Below are positions 45,706 to 58,542 of a stretch of 64,000 bases of DNA, piece by piece. Numbering within the stretch: the first letter of the stretch is position 1; the number at the start of each line of letters is the position of its first letter. Source of the stretch: Voacanga thouarsii (Eukaryota; Streptophyta; Magnoliopsida; Gentianales; Apocynaceae); contig JANUWF010001783.1 in assembly GCA_026120185.1 (NCBI GenBank), forward strand, positions 1,209,001-1,273,000. Reading direction: 5' to 3'. The notes under the pieces were generated by a model, which was not told the DNA's origin, did not search any database, and saw nothing but the letters and a program-made list of their open reading frames with translations. The position numbers and the translations under genes were made by a program.

Positions 45706-46503
45706 GTAATCCTCTCACCAAGTAGAAGAAACAATTTCAATCTTTGTTGTCTTCTTCCTTTCTTCATAGCAACTGCATACTTCCATTTAAGCTGAGCAAC
45801 CTCCATGATTGTACCTCAGATTTCTCTTACGTTTCCTCAATCTAAATCACTTCAAATTTGAAAAATAAAATACCAAAAAACCTCCTGAAAACCCTCAAAC
45901 CCTTTCAATTTTATTCTTCTATTATCTTCTCATTTGTTCACCAGCATTCCAATTTTTTTTTACCTTCTTTTGGCACTAAGAAATCTCTCTGGTCGAGCAG
46001 TGTTCCTTCACTCTCCTTCTTTTTATTTCTTCACTATTTTTTAAGCCGCCTTATGAATCAACCAATCTCCATCATTTCAGCCACAATTCCTCAACCATCT
46101 TTTGAAGTTTCAAAATTCAAAACCCTCCATTAAAGCTCATAGAAAATTCTCTGGGACTCTCTTAAGAATCGAGACTTCTACACAAAGTTTCTAGCGACAA
46201 ACAACCCGTCCTTCTCATTTTAAACTCATAGAAGCATTTTCAAGTCTCTGTCTCTCCTTCTATTTTTCTCTCTAGAAATACCAAGAACACCTAGATCACA
46301 TAGTTATAGTTTTCAACATCTTCATTATTTTCAAGCACTATAACCTACTCCAAATCACTCAAAATAGCCTAGAACACTACCAGCTTTCCATCTTTCGGAT
46401 TCTAAACACTGAATCCATCAAACACTCTCCCTCTTAAAAATGAAAGACAAGATTTCCTTCTTCATGGTTCCTAAAGGTATAATGTTTGTTCTTTCTTTCT
46501 CTT

Positions 46504-46544
<41 letters not shown>

Positions 46545-46873
46545 CCTTCACTTTCTCTCTTTCTTTTCTTTTCACTCTGTTTTAGATAGATACTAATGGT
46601 CATTCTCTTTCTTCACTTCTATTCCTTCTTCTTACCAGACTCAGATTGATCCCAACCAAAGGAGTATCAAAAGTGGATCTTTAAGGCATTCAATATCCAC
46701 GGTCACTCGAGCAACAAACAACATCATCATCAAACAAGATACCCAGTCTACCATCAAGTATACATTCATCTACTCTTGCTTTTAATAAACTCAAGTTATA
46801 TAGGGATATGTTAAGATGGTGACCAGGTTATTCTATGTCGAGTTTTGAAAGAGGAAAGGATAGTGAATGGAGT

Positions 46874-46904
<31 letters not shown>

Positions 46905-48074
46905 GATATTTGTGATAATTAGAGAGGCGATGCCATGTGTTAATTAAGAAATATTATTTGTGCCTTTAGAATATATGATTTGATTTGATTATTTCATGTC
47001 TATATGATGATATTATATGGACAATTTTATTATATCTATGAAAGAGAATTCATTTATGGTTTTTATTTAAGGAATGAAATTGTTAGATATGATTCATTAG
47101 ATAGAACCTATCAATATGATGACACTTGGATATCTCAATCTTTGGTATTATGTGATCTTTTTAAGAATGGGGGCATGTCTAAGTTAAAATGCTATGTTAC
47201 GGTGCACATGATATAATTCTTTGGGAAATGAGAAATGATTTTATAATTGTTATGTAAAATTAAGACATGGAGATAATTTCATCAAAATGGTAATCAGGTT
47301 GATGGCATGACATTACAAGTTAAGGTCAAATACTATTGCTACTGGTTGAATATTATGCAGAATAGTATTGTTATATGTATATGCCTACTTGTTATAGTGC
47401 TTTTAGGTAAATTGTGATAAATTTTTATATTTTCTATAGACAAAGCCAGGGCTCATTTAATCTAACATTCAAGAGATGTTTGTCTGTGAGAAAAGAATTC
47501 AAGTAAGTTCTTGCATAAAATTGTTATTGTTCAAATATGCTGTTACAAGTCAAAATGTACTCCTATTGTAAAAGCTAAATGATTGAAGTGTAATTGTCGA
47601 AAATTTCTTCTTTTAACGAAATGAAAAATCTTAAAACCATAATTTCATTTTCAAACAAAATTTAATTCCTAAAACACAAGTTTCAAACTAAAACTCTTAA
47701 AACTATAATTGCATTTTCAAACAATAAAATACCTTGTGAATTTTCTTGAAATGGAGCAAGCAAACATTGAGTTCTTAATATGCGTAGGCTAGCTAGTACT
47801 AGCCTTAAAAGGTCAGGGTAAGTCTTCTGGTAGAGGCATTCTCTAGGTGATGCACTCTTTTTAGACATGGTATCAGTACTAGTTAATTAGGTTGGTCTGA
47901 ATTAACAACTCAGTCCAAGTGGACTATTCCAAAAAGTAGACAATCGGTAAGTTAGGGTATAGAAACGGAGGAGTATTTCACCTAGTAAGCCAATCACCCA
48001 CTTGTATTGTGATGCAATGTTTCACAGTACATGGTCATGCAGGGTTTCATGGCCTTGGCTATGATACAGGTTTT

Positions 48075-49600
48075 TGTTAGTATTCGTGGACTCCTAAACA
48101 CGAAAAACATCCACGAATCCCTTCCGAAGATCCAAGTAAATGATTAAGAAGATCGTAGGTTTGCAGATTTATCTCTGTTATGTGTAATCGATATCCTTCA
48201 GTTCCGATTGTGCTGCTATGCGTGCAATCCGAACGATCACCAGATGCTGCAGTTGTGCGAACGTCCTCTATCGGATACACACCGCGAACTCACTCATCCC
48301 CCGGGGAGTGCTAGCGCCTAGGGCTTTGAGAGGCTTATTTTTCTGGTGGATGAAAGCACGAATTTTACAACAGAATTGGCACACCCAAGAAGATGGCTAG
48401 GGTTTTTCTTAAAAACCCACTCCGAACCTCTTAGAGTCCAACCCTAATAATATCTTATCGTATTTTAATTTAAATTGAAATTAAATTAAAACTGATACGA
48501 TAAGATTCTGTCATTATCTCGGTAATTTAACTAATTAATTTTTACCGAGTCAGATTCTTATAATCTGGATATCATTCAGATATATCGAATGTGGACATAT
48601 TTCCAGATTCATTGTATCTGGTAGATTTTCTAAATTCGATTAACTTAGACATGTTTCCAGATTCATTGCATTCGGTTATCAGAAAATAACCTAACAAGTT
48701 CGCTTATTGTGTGACCCTATAGGTTCATTTAACACTGACAGTGTGCCCAAATCATATTTAAACGGCCCACAAGTTATAAGTGGTTTCTAGTAAAACATTA
48801 TAACTATCCAGGTTAAATGAAGATCGGTGATCTATTTGAACCAAACCATAATTTTATATTTAGTCCTTTTGTCACATGATATCCAAATTAAGCATAAGGC
48901 ACGGAGCATGTCATCCTTATTAAGCTCAATCAATTATTTCTTGATTTCATAGTAGACTGTTCAAACAAATAGTATCAACATCTTAGATTAATATATTTGA
49001 GCACGGCCATGCATTTTAACAGTCTAACTTATCAAGGGGCCCATGGATATCTCTCCCATAATTGAGAGGGACAAATTCCTTCACAATCAATCATATTCCT
49101 CTCCTCGATTTATTCTATATCCAACAGTAGTCTAATTTATTATCTAATTAAAGACAACTTTAGACAATGTCAAAATATAGAATTTATCAAGTAGAAAACT
49201 ATGATGAATTTAGGTCAAATGACTTTTAATATTATTATGGTTAGAAAGTACTTATGACATGTTCCATGAAGTACTCTCACAGTGGGTCATATCCAATACA
49301 ATGTTCTCTAACATTTATTTATGCTTTAACTTGATATCACAAATATCAATGACCAGTAAAACATAGCCATCCAGTCACAAACATACTAATCTTAATTTAT
49401 TATTGTTCCAATAATAATAAACGATCAGGGACAGATTTAGAATAGTCATTGTATTCATTGTTGGGTTTTACTATCAAGTCACGTACTTGATGACCACAAA
49501 ACAAAACGCACTATTCATGGAAAGGAAAGCCTCATATTATTATATAAAACATAACAACAATAGTATAAGTACAAATTGACTCTAGGGCATACCCCTAACA
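48075..49600 (-). repeat. COP3 3' LTR
   Basis: On the minus strand it starts TGTTAGGGGTATGCCCTAGA and ends AATACTAACA. It is preceded on the minus strand by AGTGGGAGAT (49601-49610), the polypurine tract. Confidence 0.92.
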
Positions 49601-49629
49601 ATCTCCCACTTGCACTAAGACCAATTTGG

Positions 49630-50070
49630 CATAAGCCGTAATCCCATTGATCTGGTATGACTATCATGTTTAGACAATGGGAGAGGCTTTCTCAGTGGAT
49701 CTGCAACATTGTTATCAATTGATACCTTGCATACTTTGACATCTCCTCTATCAACAATTTCTCAAATGAGATGAAAACGTCTAAGTATATGTTTAGAACG
49801 CTGATGTGATCTTGGTTCCTTAGCTTGTGCAATGGCTCCATTGTTTTCACAATAGAGATCCACTGGGTTCACAATACTAGGAACTACATCTAGTTCTGTT
49901 ATGAACTTTTTAATCCAAACTGCTTCTTTAGCTGCAGTTGAGGCAGCTACATACTCAGCTTCTGTAGTAGAATCGGCCACGATGTCTTGCTTTGAACTTT
50001 TCCGACTTACAGCACCTCCATTCAAACAAAATAGAAAACCTGATTGCGATCTGTAATCATCAATATCGGA
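49630..50070 (-). pseudogene. COP3 RNase H and pol end
   Basis: The frame includes DIDDYRSQSGF, SRKSSKQDIVADSTTEAEYV (about 50000-49950), YCENNGAIAQAKEPRSHQRS and HILRRFHLI, standard copia RNase H blocks with the catalytic Glu of TEAEY present. In-frame stops occur just before SDIDDY (TAG at about 50070) and after FHLI (TGA at 49762). Beyond that, DRGDVKVCKVSIDNN and the pol-terminal segment follow to about 49630. The enzyme would degrade RNA in RNA-DNA hybrids during reverse transcription. Confidence 0.85.
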
Positions 50071-51366
50071 CTAAAAACTAGCATCAGTGTAACCATTTAC
50101 AACTAGCTCGCCTTCTTGTCCTCCATAAACTAAGAATATATCTTTAGTTCTTCTTAAGTACTTCAGTATGTTCTTGACAGCAGTCCAGTGTGCCTCTCCA
50201 GGGTTTGACTGGAACCTACTCGTCATGCTGATTGCATATGACACATCGGGTCGAGTACATAACATGGCATACATGATAGACCCTATAGCGGAAGCGTATG
50301 GTATCTTGTTCATGCGCTCTTCATCATCCTTCGTAGAAGGACTTTGAGTTTTGCTGAGCTTAATGCCATGTGACATTGGCAAGAATCCTCTCTTAGAGTC
50401 TTGCATACTGAACCTTTTCAGTACCTTGTCAACGTATGTACTTTGACTTAGTCCAATTAGCTTTCTAGATCTATCTCTATAGATCCTTACACCTTGAATA
50501 TAGGCAGCTTCACCTAAGTCTTTCATTGAGAAACAATTTCCCAACCATGTCTTTACACTTTGTAGAGTTGAGATGTTGTTTCCAATGAGTAAGATGTCAT
50601 CAACATAAAGTACCAAAAAGACTATTGTACTCCCACTTGTTTTCTTATAGACACAAGGCTCATCTTCATTTTTGATAAAGTTAAATTCTCTAATTGCTTC
50701 ATCAAACCAAAGATTCTAGCTTCAAGATGCTTGCTTCAATCCATAAATGGATCTTTGAAGCTTGCACACTTTATTAGAATTCAAAGGATCATCAAAACCC
50801 TCAGGTTGTGTCATGTACACATCCTCGAGTAAGTTTCCATTAAGAAACGCAATTTTGACATCCATTTTCCAAATCTCATAATCATAATATGCTGCTATGG
50901 CAAGAAGAATTCTAATAGATTTAAGCATTACAACTGGTGAAAAGGTTTCATCATAGTCTATACTATGAGTTTATCTATAACCTTTTGCAACCAGTCGTGC
51001 TTTGTAAGTATGCACATTTCCCTCCATGTCTGTTTTCTTTTTGAAAACCCACTTACACCCAATGGTTTTTGAACCTTTAGGTGGATTAACCAAAGTCTAA
51101 ACTTGGTTATCATAAATTGATTTCATCTCAGACTTCATAGCCTCTAACCATTTTTCAGAGTCAGAACTCTTAATGGCTTCTTGATAAAAAATGGGCTCAT
51201 CATTAACCATAAGCTCCACATAGTGATCGTCAGTGATGAGCAATCCATATCTCTCAGGTTGTTGATGAACCCTATCAGATCTTCGAGGTTCTTGTTCTAT
51301 AGAAGTAAGCTCATCTTGAACTTGTGAGCCATCTAATCGAGGTTCATTATTCGGTTCAGGTACTAA
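50071..51366 (-). pseudogene. COP3 reverse transcriptase
   Basis: Copia reverse transcriptase with linker. The linker region (51366-51150) contains RYGLLITDDHYVELMVNDEP. The polymerase begins around GCKWVFKKKTDMEG (51050) and continues with DETFSPVVMLKSIRILLAIA, WKMDVKIAFLNGNLLEDVY, QRSIYGLKQAS and the catalytic box VLYVDDILLIGNN (about 50613-50580), fully conserved. Stops interrupt it after NQV, after KGYR, and twice after KQAS (near 50710-50722). All of these fall where other copies have Trp, Gln or Arg codons. No frameshift is visible in this part. Confidence 0.88.
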
Positions 51367-52574
51367 TTATGGCTCTCGAATCTCATCAAGATGTATTTTA
51401 CTCCCACTGATTCTTTTGGAAATAAATTCTTTTTCAAGAAAAAATCCATTTCGAGCAACAATTACTCTATTTTCTTTTGGGAGATAAAATTGATATCCTT
51501 TAGTTTCTTTAGGATACCCCACAAATATACATTTATCCGATTTAGGTGCAAGTTTATCAGATAATAATCGCTTTACATAAACTTCACAACCCCAAATCTT
51601 GAGAAATGACAAACTAGGTTGTCTCCCAGTCCATATCTCATATGGCGTTTTTTGAACCGATTTAGATGGAACTCGATTTAATATGAATGTAGCAGTCTCT
51701 AGGGCATAACCCCAAAAGGAGATTGGAAGATCAGTTAGACTCATCATTGATCGAACCATATCTAATAAAGTCCAATTTCTCCGTTCAGAAACACCATTCC
51801 ATTGAGGTGTTCCAGGTGGAGTTAATTGGGAGATAATTCCACAATTTTTAAGATGCTCGTCAAATTCGTGACCTAAGTATTCACCACCTCGATCTGATCG
51901 AAGTGTTTTGATACTTTTGCCAAGTTGATTTTGTACTTCATTTTGAAATTCTTTGAATTTCTGGAACGATTCAGATTTATGTTTCATCAGATATAGATAA
52001 CCATATTGCTAAAACCATCTGTAAAGGTAATGAAGTACTGAAATCTTCCTCTAGCATGTGTATTCATTGTTCCACATACATCAGTATGTATTAGGCCCAA
52101 TAAATCAGTTGCCCTTTCATTTTGTCTCTTAAAAGGCGCTTTAGTCATTTTACCTAATAAACAAGAATCACATGCTTCGTAAGACTTTAAATCAAACGAT
52201 TTTAAAAGCCCATCATTATGAAGCTTTGTTATGTGTTTCTCATTTATATGGCCCAAACGACAATGCCAGAAGTAAGTCTGATTTAAATCATCATATTTAA
52301 ATCTCTTAGTATTTATATTATAGATAGCATTGTTTGAAGATCCACGAAGATTGAGTGAAGCATCTCCATAAAAAATGCCATTTTTATTAATGGAGAAAAT
52401 GTTATTCCTAATAACAAATTCAAAACCTTCTAAATCCAAACAAGAAACTGAAATAATATTCCTACTCATAGCAGGAACATAAAAACAATTATGCAGTTCT
52501 AAAATAAGCCCACTGGGCAAAATTAATTCAAAAGTTCGTACAGCTATTGCAGCAACTTTTGCTCCATTCGCAAC
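51367..52574 (-). pseudogene. COP3 integrase
   Basis: The zinc-binding N-terminus reads WHCRLGHINEKH...CDSC (about 52270-52160), keeping the H-H-C-C ligands. The core has catalytic Asp in LIHTDVCGTM (about 52090), Asp in RSDRGGEYLGHEF (about 51890) and Glu in NGVSERRN (about 51780). The C-terminal part keeps PYEIWTGRQPS and CIFVGYPKETKGYQF. A one-base frameshift near 51990-52010 separates the two open parts (177 and 206 residues). The integrase is otherwise complete and would insert the DNA copy, leaving the 5-bp duplication seen at the element ends. Confidence 0.9.
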
Positions 52575-53555
52575 TCATAGGTCCACCTCGCCTTTTGCCA
52601 AGGCTCTACTCCTTTTTAGACCCTGCACATTTACACAAATGTGAGATCTACGATCGGTATCCAATACCCATGAATCAGAAGTAGATAAATTAATTTCTAT
52701 AACATAAATACCTGAAGCAGCAGTCTCACTGTCCTTCCTTTTCTTTGCTTCCAAATAGAGCTTGCAATTTCTTAACCAATGTCCTTGTTCTCCACAATGG
52801 TGGCAAGCTCCCTCCTTTGGTGTCTTGGCCTTAGGTTTGGGCTTTAACTTGGACTTTGCCTTGTCCTTGCCCTTACTAGCCATGACTTTGCCCTTTTGGT
52901 TGTTCTTTTTTCCTTTCCCTTTTTGAACTATTAGAACACTAGGAGTATTCTTCTTAATGTTCAGTTCAGCTTGTTTTAGCATCCCATGTAATTCAGTAAT
53001 GGATTTCTCCATATTATGCATGTTAAAATTTATGACAAACTGGTCATACTCAGGAGGTAATGAGCCTAAGATCAAATCTGTGGTCATATCATGATTAACA
53101 TGAGCACCAAGCTTATCAAGATGATCAAGATAGCCCTTCATCTTAAGGACATGAGCACTTACCGAGGTGCCAGAAACCATCTTACATGCATTTAACGCCT
53201 TGTGAGTTTCAAATCTCTCTTGTCGTGCTTGCTCTTGGAACATTTCCATAAGATGCACAATCATGTCATATGCCTCTGCTTCTTCAAACTGTTTTTGAAG
53301 TTCAGAGTTCATGGTTGCTAGCATGAGGCAAGTAACATCGTTAGAGTCATCTTTGTGCTTACTATAAGCATCTTTTTCAGCTTTTGAGGCGTTATTTGCT
53401 GGAGCAGGGGGAATAGGATTTTCAAGAACACAGAGCCTTTTTTCTTGCTTAAGAACAATTCTTAAGTTTCGTGCCCAATCAAGAAAGTTAGTCCCATTAA
53501 GCTTGTCTTTCTCGAGCACATATCGCAATGAATTATTCTAACTGTTTGTTGCCAT
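52575..53555 (-). pseudogene. COP3 gag and protease
   Basis: The likely start is ATG 53555-53553 (MATNS), followed after five codons by a stop at 53538-53540; the rest is open to 52575 (317 residues counted from a TTG). The N-terminal LNGTNFLDWARNLRIVL is the copia gag polypeptide motif, with a Lys-rich linker at residues 205-235. The zinc knuckle CHHCGEQGHWLRNC is intact C-X2-C-X4-H-X4-C. The protease motif reads SWVLDTDRRSH: Asp-Thr-Asp in place of Asp-Thr-Gly, a likely loss of activity. The frame closes with a TGA after VDL, followed directly by the rest of protease and pre-integrase. Confidence 0.88.
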
Positions 53556-54980
53556 TATCTATATACAAAATATGCAAAGTAATAATTTTGAGGCTTTAAT
53601 GAAAAACTCCCACTAAAAGCATTTAAACTTTTGAAACTTCAACATTTTGATGTTTCATAGTGGGAAAAATATATATATTTTTTCATAAATATTTTATTTT
53701 AATCATAAGTAAGCTTTGGCTTTAATCTTATAATTAAATAAAACTCAAATTTTAAATGAGATAGGCATCAAATGTCCTGGCTAATTTATCTCATATAATG
53801 CCCTAGGCCCAAAACCATTTTGATAGCCTAGTTAAATCAAACCATATCAAACATATGGAAAACTATTTTCCTTCTTGTCTCACTTAGATAATCAAAAGCA
53901 TCCTACTTTGGCAGGAATGACCATATGATGATCCAAGTAATAATAAGTGTTTGATTTTGGAAGGCATTTAACACTTAATTTTTTTTAATAAAAAATTTGA
54001 TTGTAGTAAGCTTGAAATAATCATATCAAATATGCATACAAGACATAGATAAAAGTGACATAGCATGGCCCATAACCTATGTTGATCATCACGAGCAAAG
54101 TGAAGATCAAGATGGTCAATCTAGGTATATGAACTCCTTAAGCATTCTCTAATGCCTTACCATACTCCTTCTTGGTTGTAATTGTAGGCCACCGTCTTCT
54201 TTTACATTGGATAGTAAAATTAAAATAATTCCTATTCTAGGAAAGCAATACAATTTTACAACAATGAAAAACGACACGCAGGCCGTATTTAAAAATTACA
54301 ACTTAAAACAACCATAATGTAACCTGCCAATCACATTGGGATAAAACGGGCCATTCTATGCACTATTCAAAATAATCCACAACTACAATCAAAACACAAA
54401 CGAATAACACACAACGAACAGTTAGTCGGGGCTCCAAGGGGCAGCGCCCCTGGCAGTGGTCCCGCTGACCGATCAGCGGGCGGGGTCTTCGAGGGCAGCG
54501 CCCCCGGAAGGAAAAACAATTTTTCCTTCTCTCATTGAATGAGATTTTGCCTTCGGATTTATGAATATTAATCAGATTAACGTTCAGACCCCTTAGTAAT
54601 CATCGCCGTAAAATTTCATATTACAGACAATCTGCATTCCCCTTTAATCATATTCATACAGATTATCATGGCCGATTAATACAAACAATTCGCAAATATA
54701 GAACGACGGATAGCATGCTTACGATACCATATCATATTAAAACAGACCAGTTTACAGACAATATGCAATTAATCTGGTCTGATCAGGCAACTAAGACGCA
54801 CATATTAAACCTAATTCAGGCAGTCTGCATGCTAAGTATTCTAAAATCATAATCATGTGAACATGCTGATATAAACCGTTTAAATTCACACACATATGTA
54901 TATATATCATACATATCCATAACAATACGATTAACACAGATGAATCAACCAAATCATTTAGCAAGTTGCTCTGATACAAT
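53556..54980 (-). other. COP3 untranslated leader with primer site
   Basis: The minus strand shows the primer site TGTATCAGAGCAACTTGC right after the LTR (54961-54978). It resembles the iMet site TGGTATCAGAGC with one base missing. The leader is AT-rich except for a GC-rich island at 54425-54515 that folds into three hairpins. An 8-bp inverted repeat (ATGAGATA at 53756, TATCTCAT at 53787) lies near gag. No coding is supported. Confidence 0.8.
54430..54510 (-). promoter_or_regulatory. GC-rich three-hairpin cluster in the COP3 leader
   Basis: The central stem is CCCGCTGA/TCAGCGGG (54461-54468 and 54473-54480) with a 4-base loop. It is flanked by AGGGGC/GCCCCT (54437-54451) and GGGC/GCCC (54493-54503), each around the same 3-base loop AGC on the plus strand (GCT on the RNA strand). 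Confidence 0.65.
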
Positions 54981-56510
54981 TGTTAGTATTCGTGGACTCC
55001 TAAACACAGAAAACATCCACGAATCCCTTCCGAGGATCCAAGTAAACGATTAATAAGATCGTAGGTTTGCAGATTTACCTCTGTTATGTGTAATCGATAT
55101 CCTTCAGTTCCGATTGTGCTGCTATGCGTGCAACCCGAATGATTACCAGACGCTGCAGTTGTGCGAACGTCCTCTATCGAATACACACCGCAAACTCACT
55201 CGTCCCCCGGGGAGTGCTAGCGCCTAGGGCTTTGAGAGGCTTATTTTTCTGGTGGATGAAGGCACGAATTTTACAACAGAATTGGCACACCCAAGAATAC
55301 GGCTAGGGTTTTTCTTAAAAACCCACTCCGAACCTCGTAGAGTCCAACTCTAATAATATCTTATCGTATTTTAATTTAAATTTAAATTAAATTAAAACTG
55401 ATACGATAAGATTCTGCAATTATCTCGGTAATTTAACTAATTAATTTACCGAGTCAAATTCTTATAATCTGGATATCATTCAGATACATCGAATGTGGAC
55501 ATATTTCCAGATTCATTGTATCTGGTAGATTTTCTAAGTTCGATTAACTTAGACATGTTTCCAGATTCATCGAATTCGGTTACCAGAAAATAACCTAACA
55601 AGTTCGCTTATTGTGTGACCCTATAGGTTCATTTAACACTGGCAGTGTGCCCAAATCATATTTAAATAGCCCACAAGTTATAAACGGTTTCTAGCAAAAC
55701 ATTATAACTGTCCAGGTTAAATGAAGATCGGTGATCTCTTTGAACCAAACCATAATTTTATATTTAGTCCTTTTGTCACATGATATCCAGATTAAGTATA
55801 AGGCACGGAGCATGTCATCCTTATTAAGCTCAATCAATTATTTCTTGATTTCATAGTAGACTGTTCAAACAAATGATATCAATATCTTAGATTGATATAT
55901 TTGAGCACGGTCATGCATTTTAACAGTCTAACTTATCGAGGGGCCCATGGATATCTCTCCCATAATTGAGAGGGACAAATTCCTTCACAATCATTTATAT
56001 TCCTCTCCTCGATTTATTCTATATCCAACAGTAATCTAATTTATTATCTAATTAAAGACAACTTTAAACAATGTCAAAATATAGAATTTATCAAGTAGGA
56101 AACTATGATGAATTTAGGTCAAAGGACTTTTAATATTATTATGGCTATAAAGTTCTTATGACATGTTCCATGAAGTACTCTCACAGTAGGTCATATCCAA
56201 TACAATGTTCTCTAACATTTATTTATGTTTTGACTTGATATCACAAATATCCATGACCAGTAAAATATAGCCATCCAGTCACAAACATACTAATCTTAAT
56301 TTATTAGTATTCCAATAATAATAAACGATCAGGGACAGATTTAGAATAGTCATTGTATTCATTGTTGGGTTTTACTATCAAGTCACGTACTTGATGACCA
56401 CAAAAAAAAAAAAAAAATCACTATTCATGGAAAGGAAAGCCTCATATTATTATATAAAACATAACGACAATAGTATAAGTACAAATTAACTCTAGGGCAT
56501 ATCCCCAACA
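54981..56510 (-). repeat. COP3 5' LTR
   Basis: This is the partner of 48075-49600. It differs by scattered substitutions and has an A run at 56401-56417 where the other copy has ACAAAACGC. Confidence 0.92.
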
Positions 56511-56937
56511 GTTTCACAGTCACTTTTATTTAAGAGTGGTCATTGTTTTTCTAAATGTATACTTTTGTTTGACGTAAAGACTACAAAATAGTACTGTATG
56601 TTCAAAAAGCACATTGTAATGACTTGTAAATATTTCTTTTATTTATTTTAAGCTGTATTCCATGAAAATAACTTTAAATTGTCAAGAGCATAGATAGGAC
56701 TTATTGGGAAGCATTTCTCATTTTATTTATTCCATGTTTTCAGAGGGATCTTGCGTTGATAAGGTTGATATTATCTAAGGCCTAAGGACTTTATTTATTT
56801 GTTGGATATATTTCTTCTTGAAGACTTTTTTTGTTTTGGGACTTATGTTGTTTTAAACAGATGTAATAAGTTTTAGATTTTACTTCTATTTCCTAGAGTT
56901 TTATTTTACCTAATTAAACAGGTAGTGCGGTATTACA

Positions 56938-57757
56938 ACAAATACAAGTCACAATTCCATACCACGTTCACCACATATAAGAGAGAAATTTTCAATATCA
57001 CCTTGAAGTGAAGCCAAGAGAGGAATGGAGAAGAGATACGGGAAACACCATAGAAAGACCATAAAGAAGTAGAGATATCAAGTGTTTCAAGTGCTTGGGT
57101 ATGGTCACACTTCACATGAATACCATACCAAGAAGATAATGTTTACTAATGCTCATAGTGAGGTTTCGTCTGAGAAAAGGGAATGTGATAAAAAGAAAAA
57201 TGAAAAACTTAAAGCTAATGGTAAAGGAATTGAAAGAAGTAAAAATGGGATTAAGATTGCACCGATTTGTCCATTAGCTGGAGTTGTTATATATAAAAAA
57301 AAAATGTGTGTTTGCCATGAAGAGGTAGTAAGAAACCAACAGTGAAACAACATCTTTTACACATGATGCCACATCCAACAAAGTGTTTCGATTATTGATA
57401 GTGGAAGTTACACTAATGTGATTAGTACTAGCTTGGTAGAAGAATTGGGGTTGAAGGTGAACAAGCAACCCAAGCCCTACTGAATTCTTTGGTTCAATAA
57501 GGTGGAAAGTTAAAGGTCACCAAGCCAGTGGTAGTGGCTTTTAAAGTGAGAGCATATAAGGATGAGATCCTTTGCGATACGTTGCCAATGTAAGTGATCC
57601 AACTACTTTTAGGGCAACCGTTGCTCTATAATTGAATGTGCTGAATGATAAAAGGAGGAAACATACTTGATACACAAGAGAAGGGGGACGAATTACAATC
57701 TTTTGCCCTTAGCTCCAAATGAGAGGGATGGAAGATAAGAACTCCTATCAAGGCTTC
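56938..57757 (+). pseudogene. CHR gag end (nucleocapsid) and protease
   Basis: This continues CHR gag after LTR-c. A zinc knuckle near 57085-57130 reads CFKCLGYGHTSHEY, with the last Cys replaced by Tyr. A Lys-rich linker (57170-57250) leads to the retropepsin: IIDSGSYTNVISTSLVEELG near 57390-57450, the Asp-Ser-Gly-Ser motif of Ty3/chromovirus proteases. YKDEILCD and LLLGQPLLYN follow near 57560-57630, where the second motif has Gln for Arg. Frameshifts and stops separate the blocks. The element is cut by CACTA at 57761 before any reverse transcriptase; the rest must lie beyond the window or is lost. Confidence 0.75.
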
Positions 57758-58542
57758 TTGCACTACAAAAAAGATAGCCTTTTGCGACAAACCAAATTCC
57801 TAAACGATGCCCTTTTTTTCCTTGCTAAAAGTCTTCAGCGAGGAAAAAAATTTTGTCGCCAGTTCCTCGCTAAAGGGTCTCAACGACATTTTTTTTTACT
57901 AAAGAAAACCTTTTGGCGGGGAAATAAGTTTCCTATCTAAAGCTTGTAGCTTTCGGTAGAATTTTTTTTTTTTACTAAAAGTACAAGAATTTTGTTGCTA
58001 ATAAAAGTATTTTGTCGCTACGATGTTCTTTTAGAGACAAAGAAGTTTCCTCGCCAAATATTGGTTAATTTTGTTTGACGGGAAAAACTACCCTTTAGCA
58101 AGGAAATCTTTTTAGAGTGGTTTTGGCCAGGAAACTTTTGTCGCCAAAAACATATACGAAAAAAGAGAAGCCCTTTAGCTAGGGAAAATTTCCTCTTAGG
58201 AAAAAATTCCTAGCTAAAGATGTGGTTTTGGCTAGGAAACAAAAAGGATATTGCAACAAAAAGGAGCTCTTTCGCTACGAAAAATTTCCTAGCTAAAGAG
58301 AAGTTTTGGCAATGAAAGTTTTGTCGCCAAAAAGCCTTATGGTGACAAAACTAGAGTCATTGGCAACAAAAAATTTACTCGCTAAAGAGTTATAAACAAG
58401 TTTTTAAAAATACAAAATTTTCAATTCTCTTAACCTCCTTTCGTGCTCCACCTTATGCTTCTCGTATTCTTTCATATTACTCGGTCCACATACACCTGAA
58501 GCCCCAAATTGCACCACTTAATTGCACCACTCTCAATAGCAA

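Larger units (their letters stand above)
48075..56510 (-). mobile_element. COP3: Ty1/copia retrotransposon inserted in LTR-c
   Basis: The LTRs at 48075-49600 (1526 bp) and 54981-56510 (1530 bp) bound a minus-strand copia element of 8.4 kb. The flanks are GTTTT (48070-48074) and GTTTC (56511-56515), a duplication with one change. Primer site, leader, gag, protease, integrase, reverse transcriptase, RNase H and polypurine tract are all present in order. The two LTRs differ by roughly 5% over the first 370 bases by eye. It is the best-preserved element here: the breaks seen are in-frame stops and one frameshift. It belongs to a different copia family from COP1/COP2. Confidence 0.92.

Noticed and set aside
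48077..48400. Frames recurring at 54983-55306
   Set aside because: They are LTR copies of COP3 and carry no recognisable domain.
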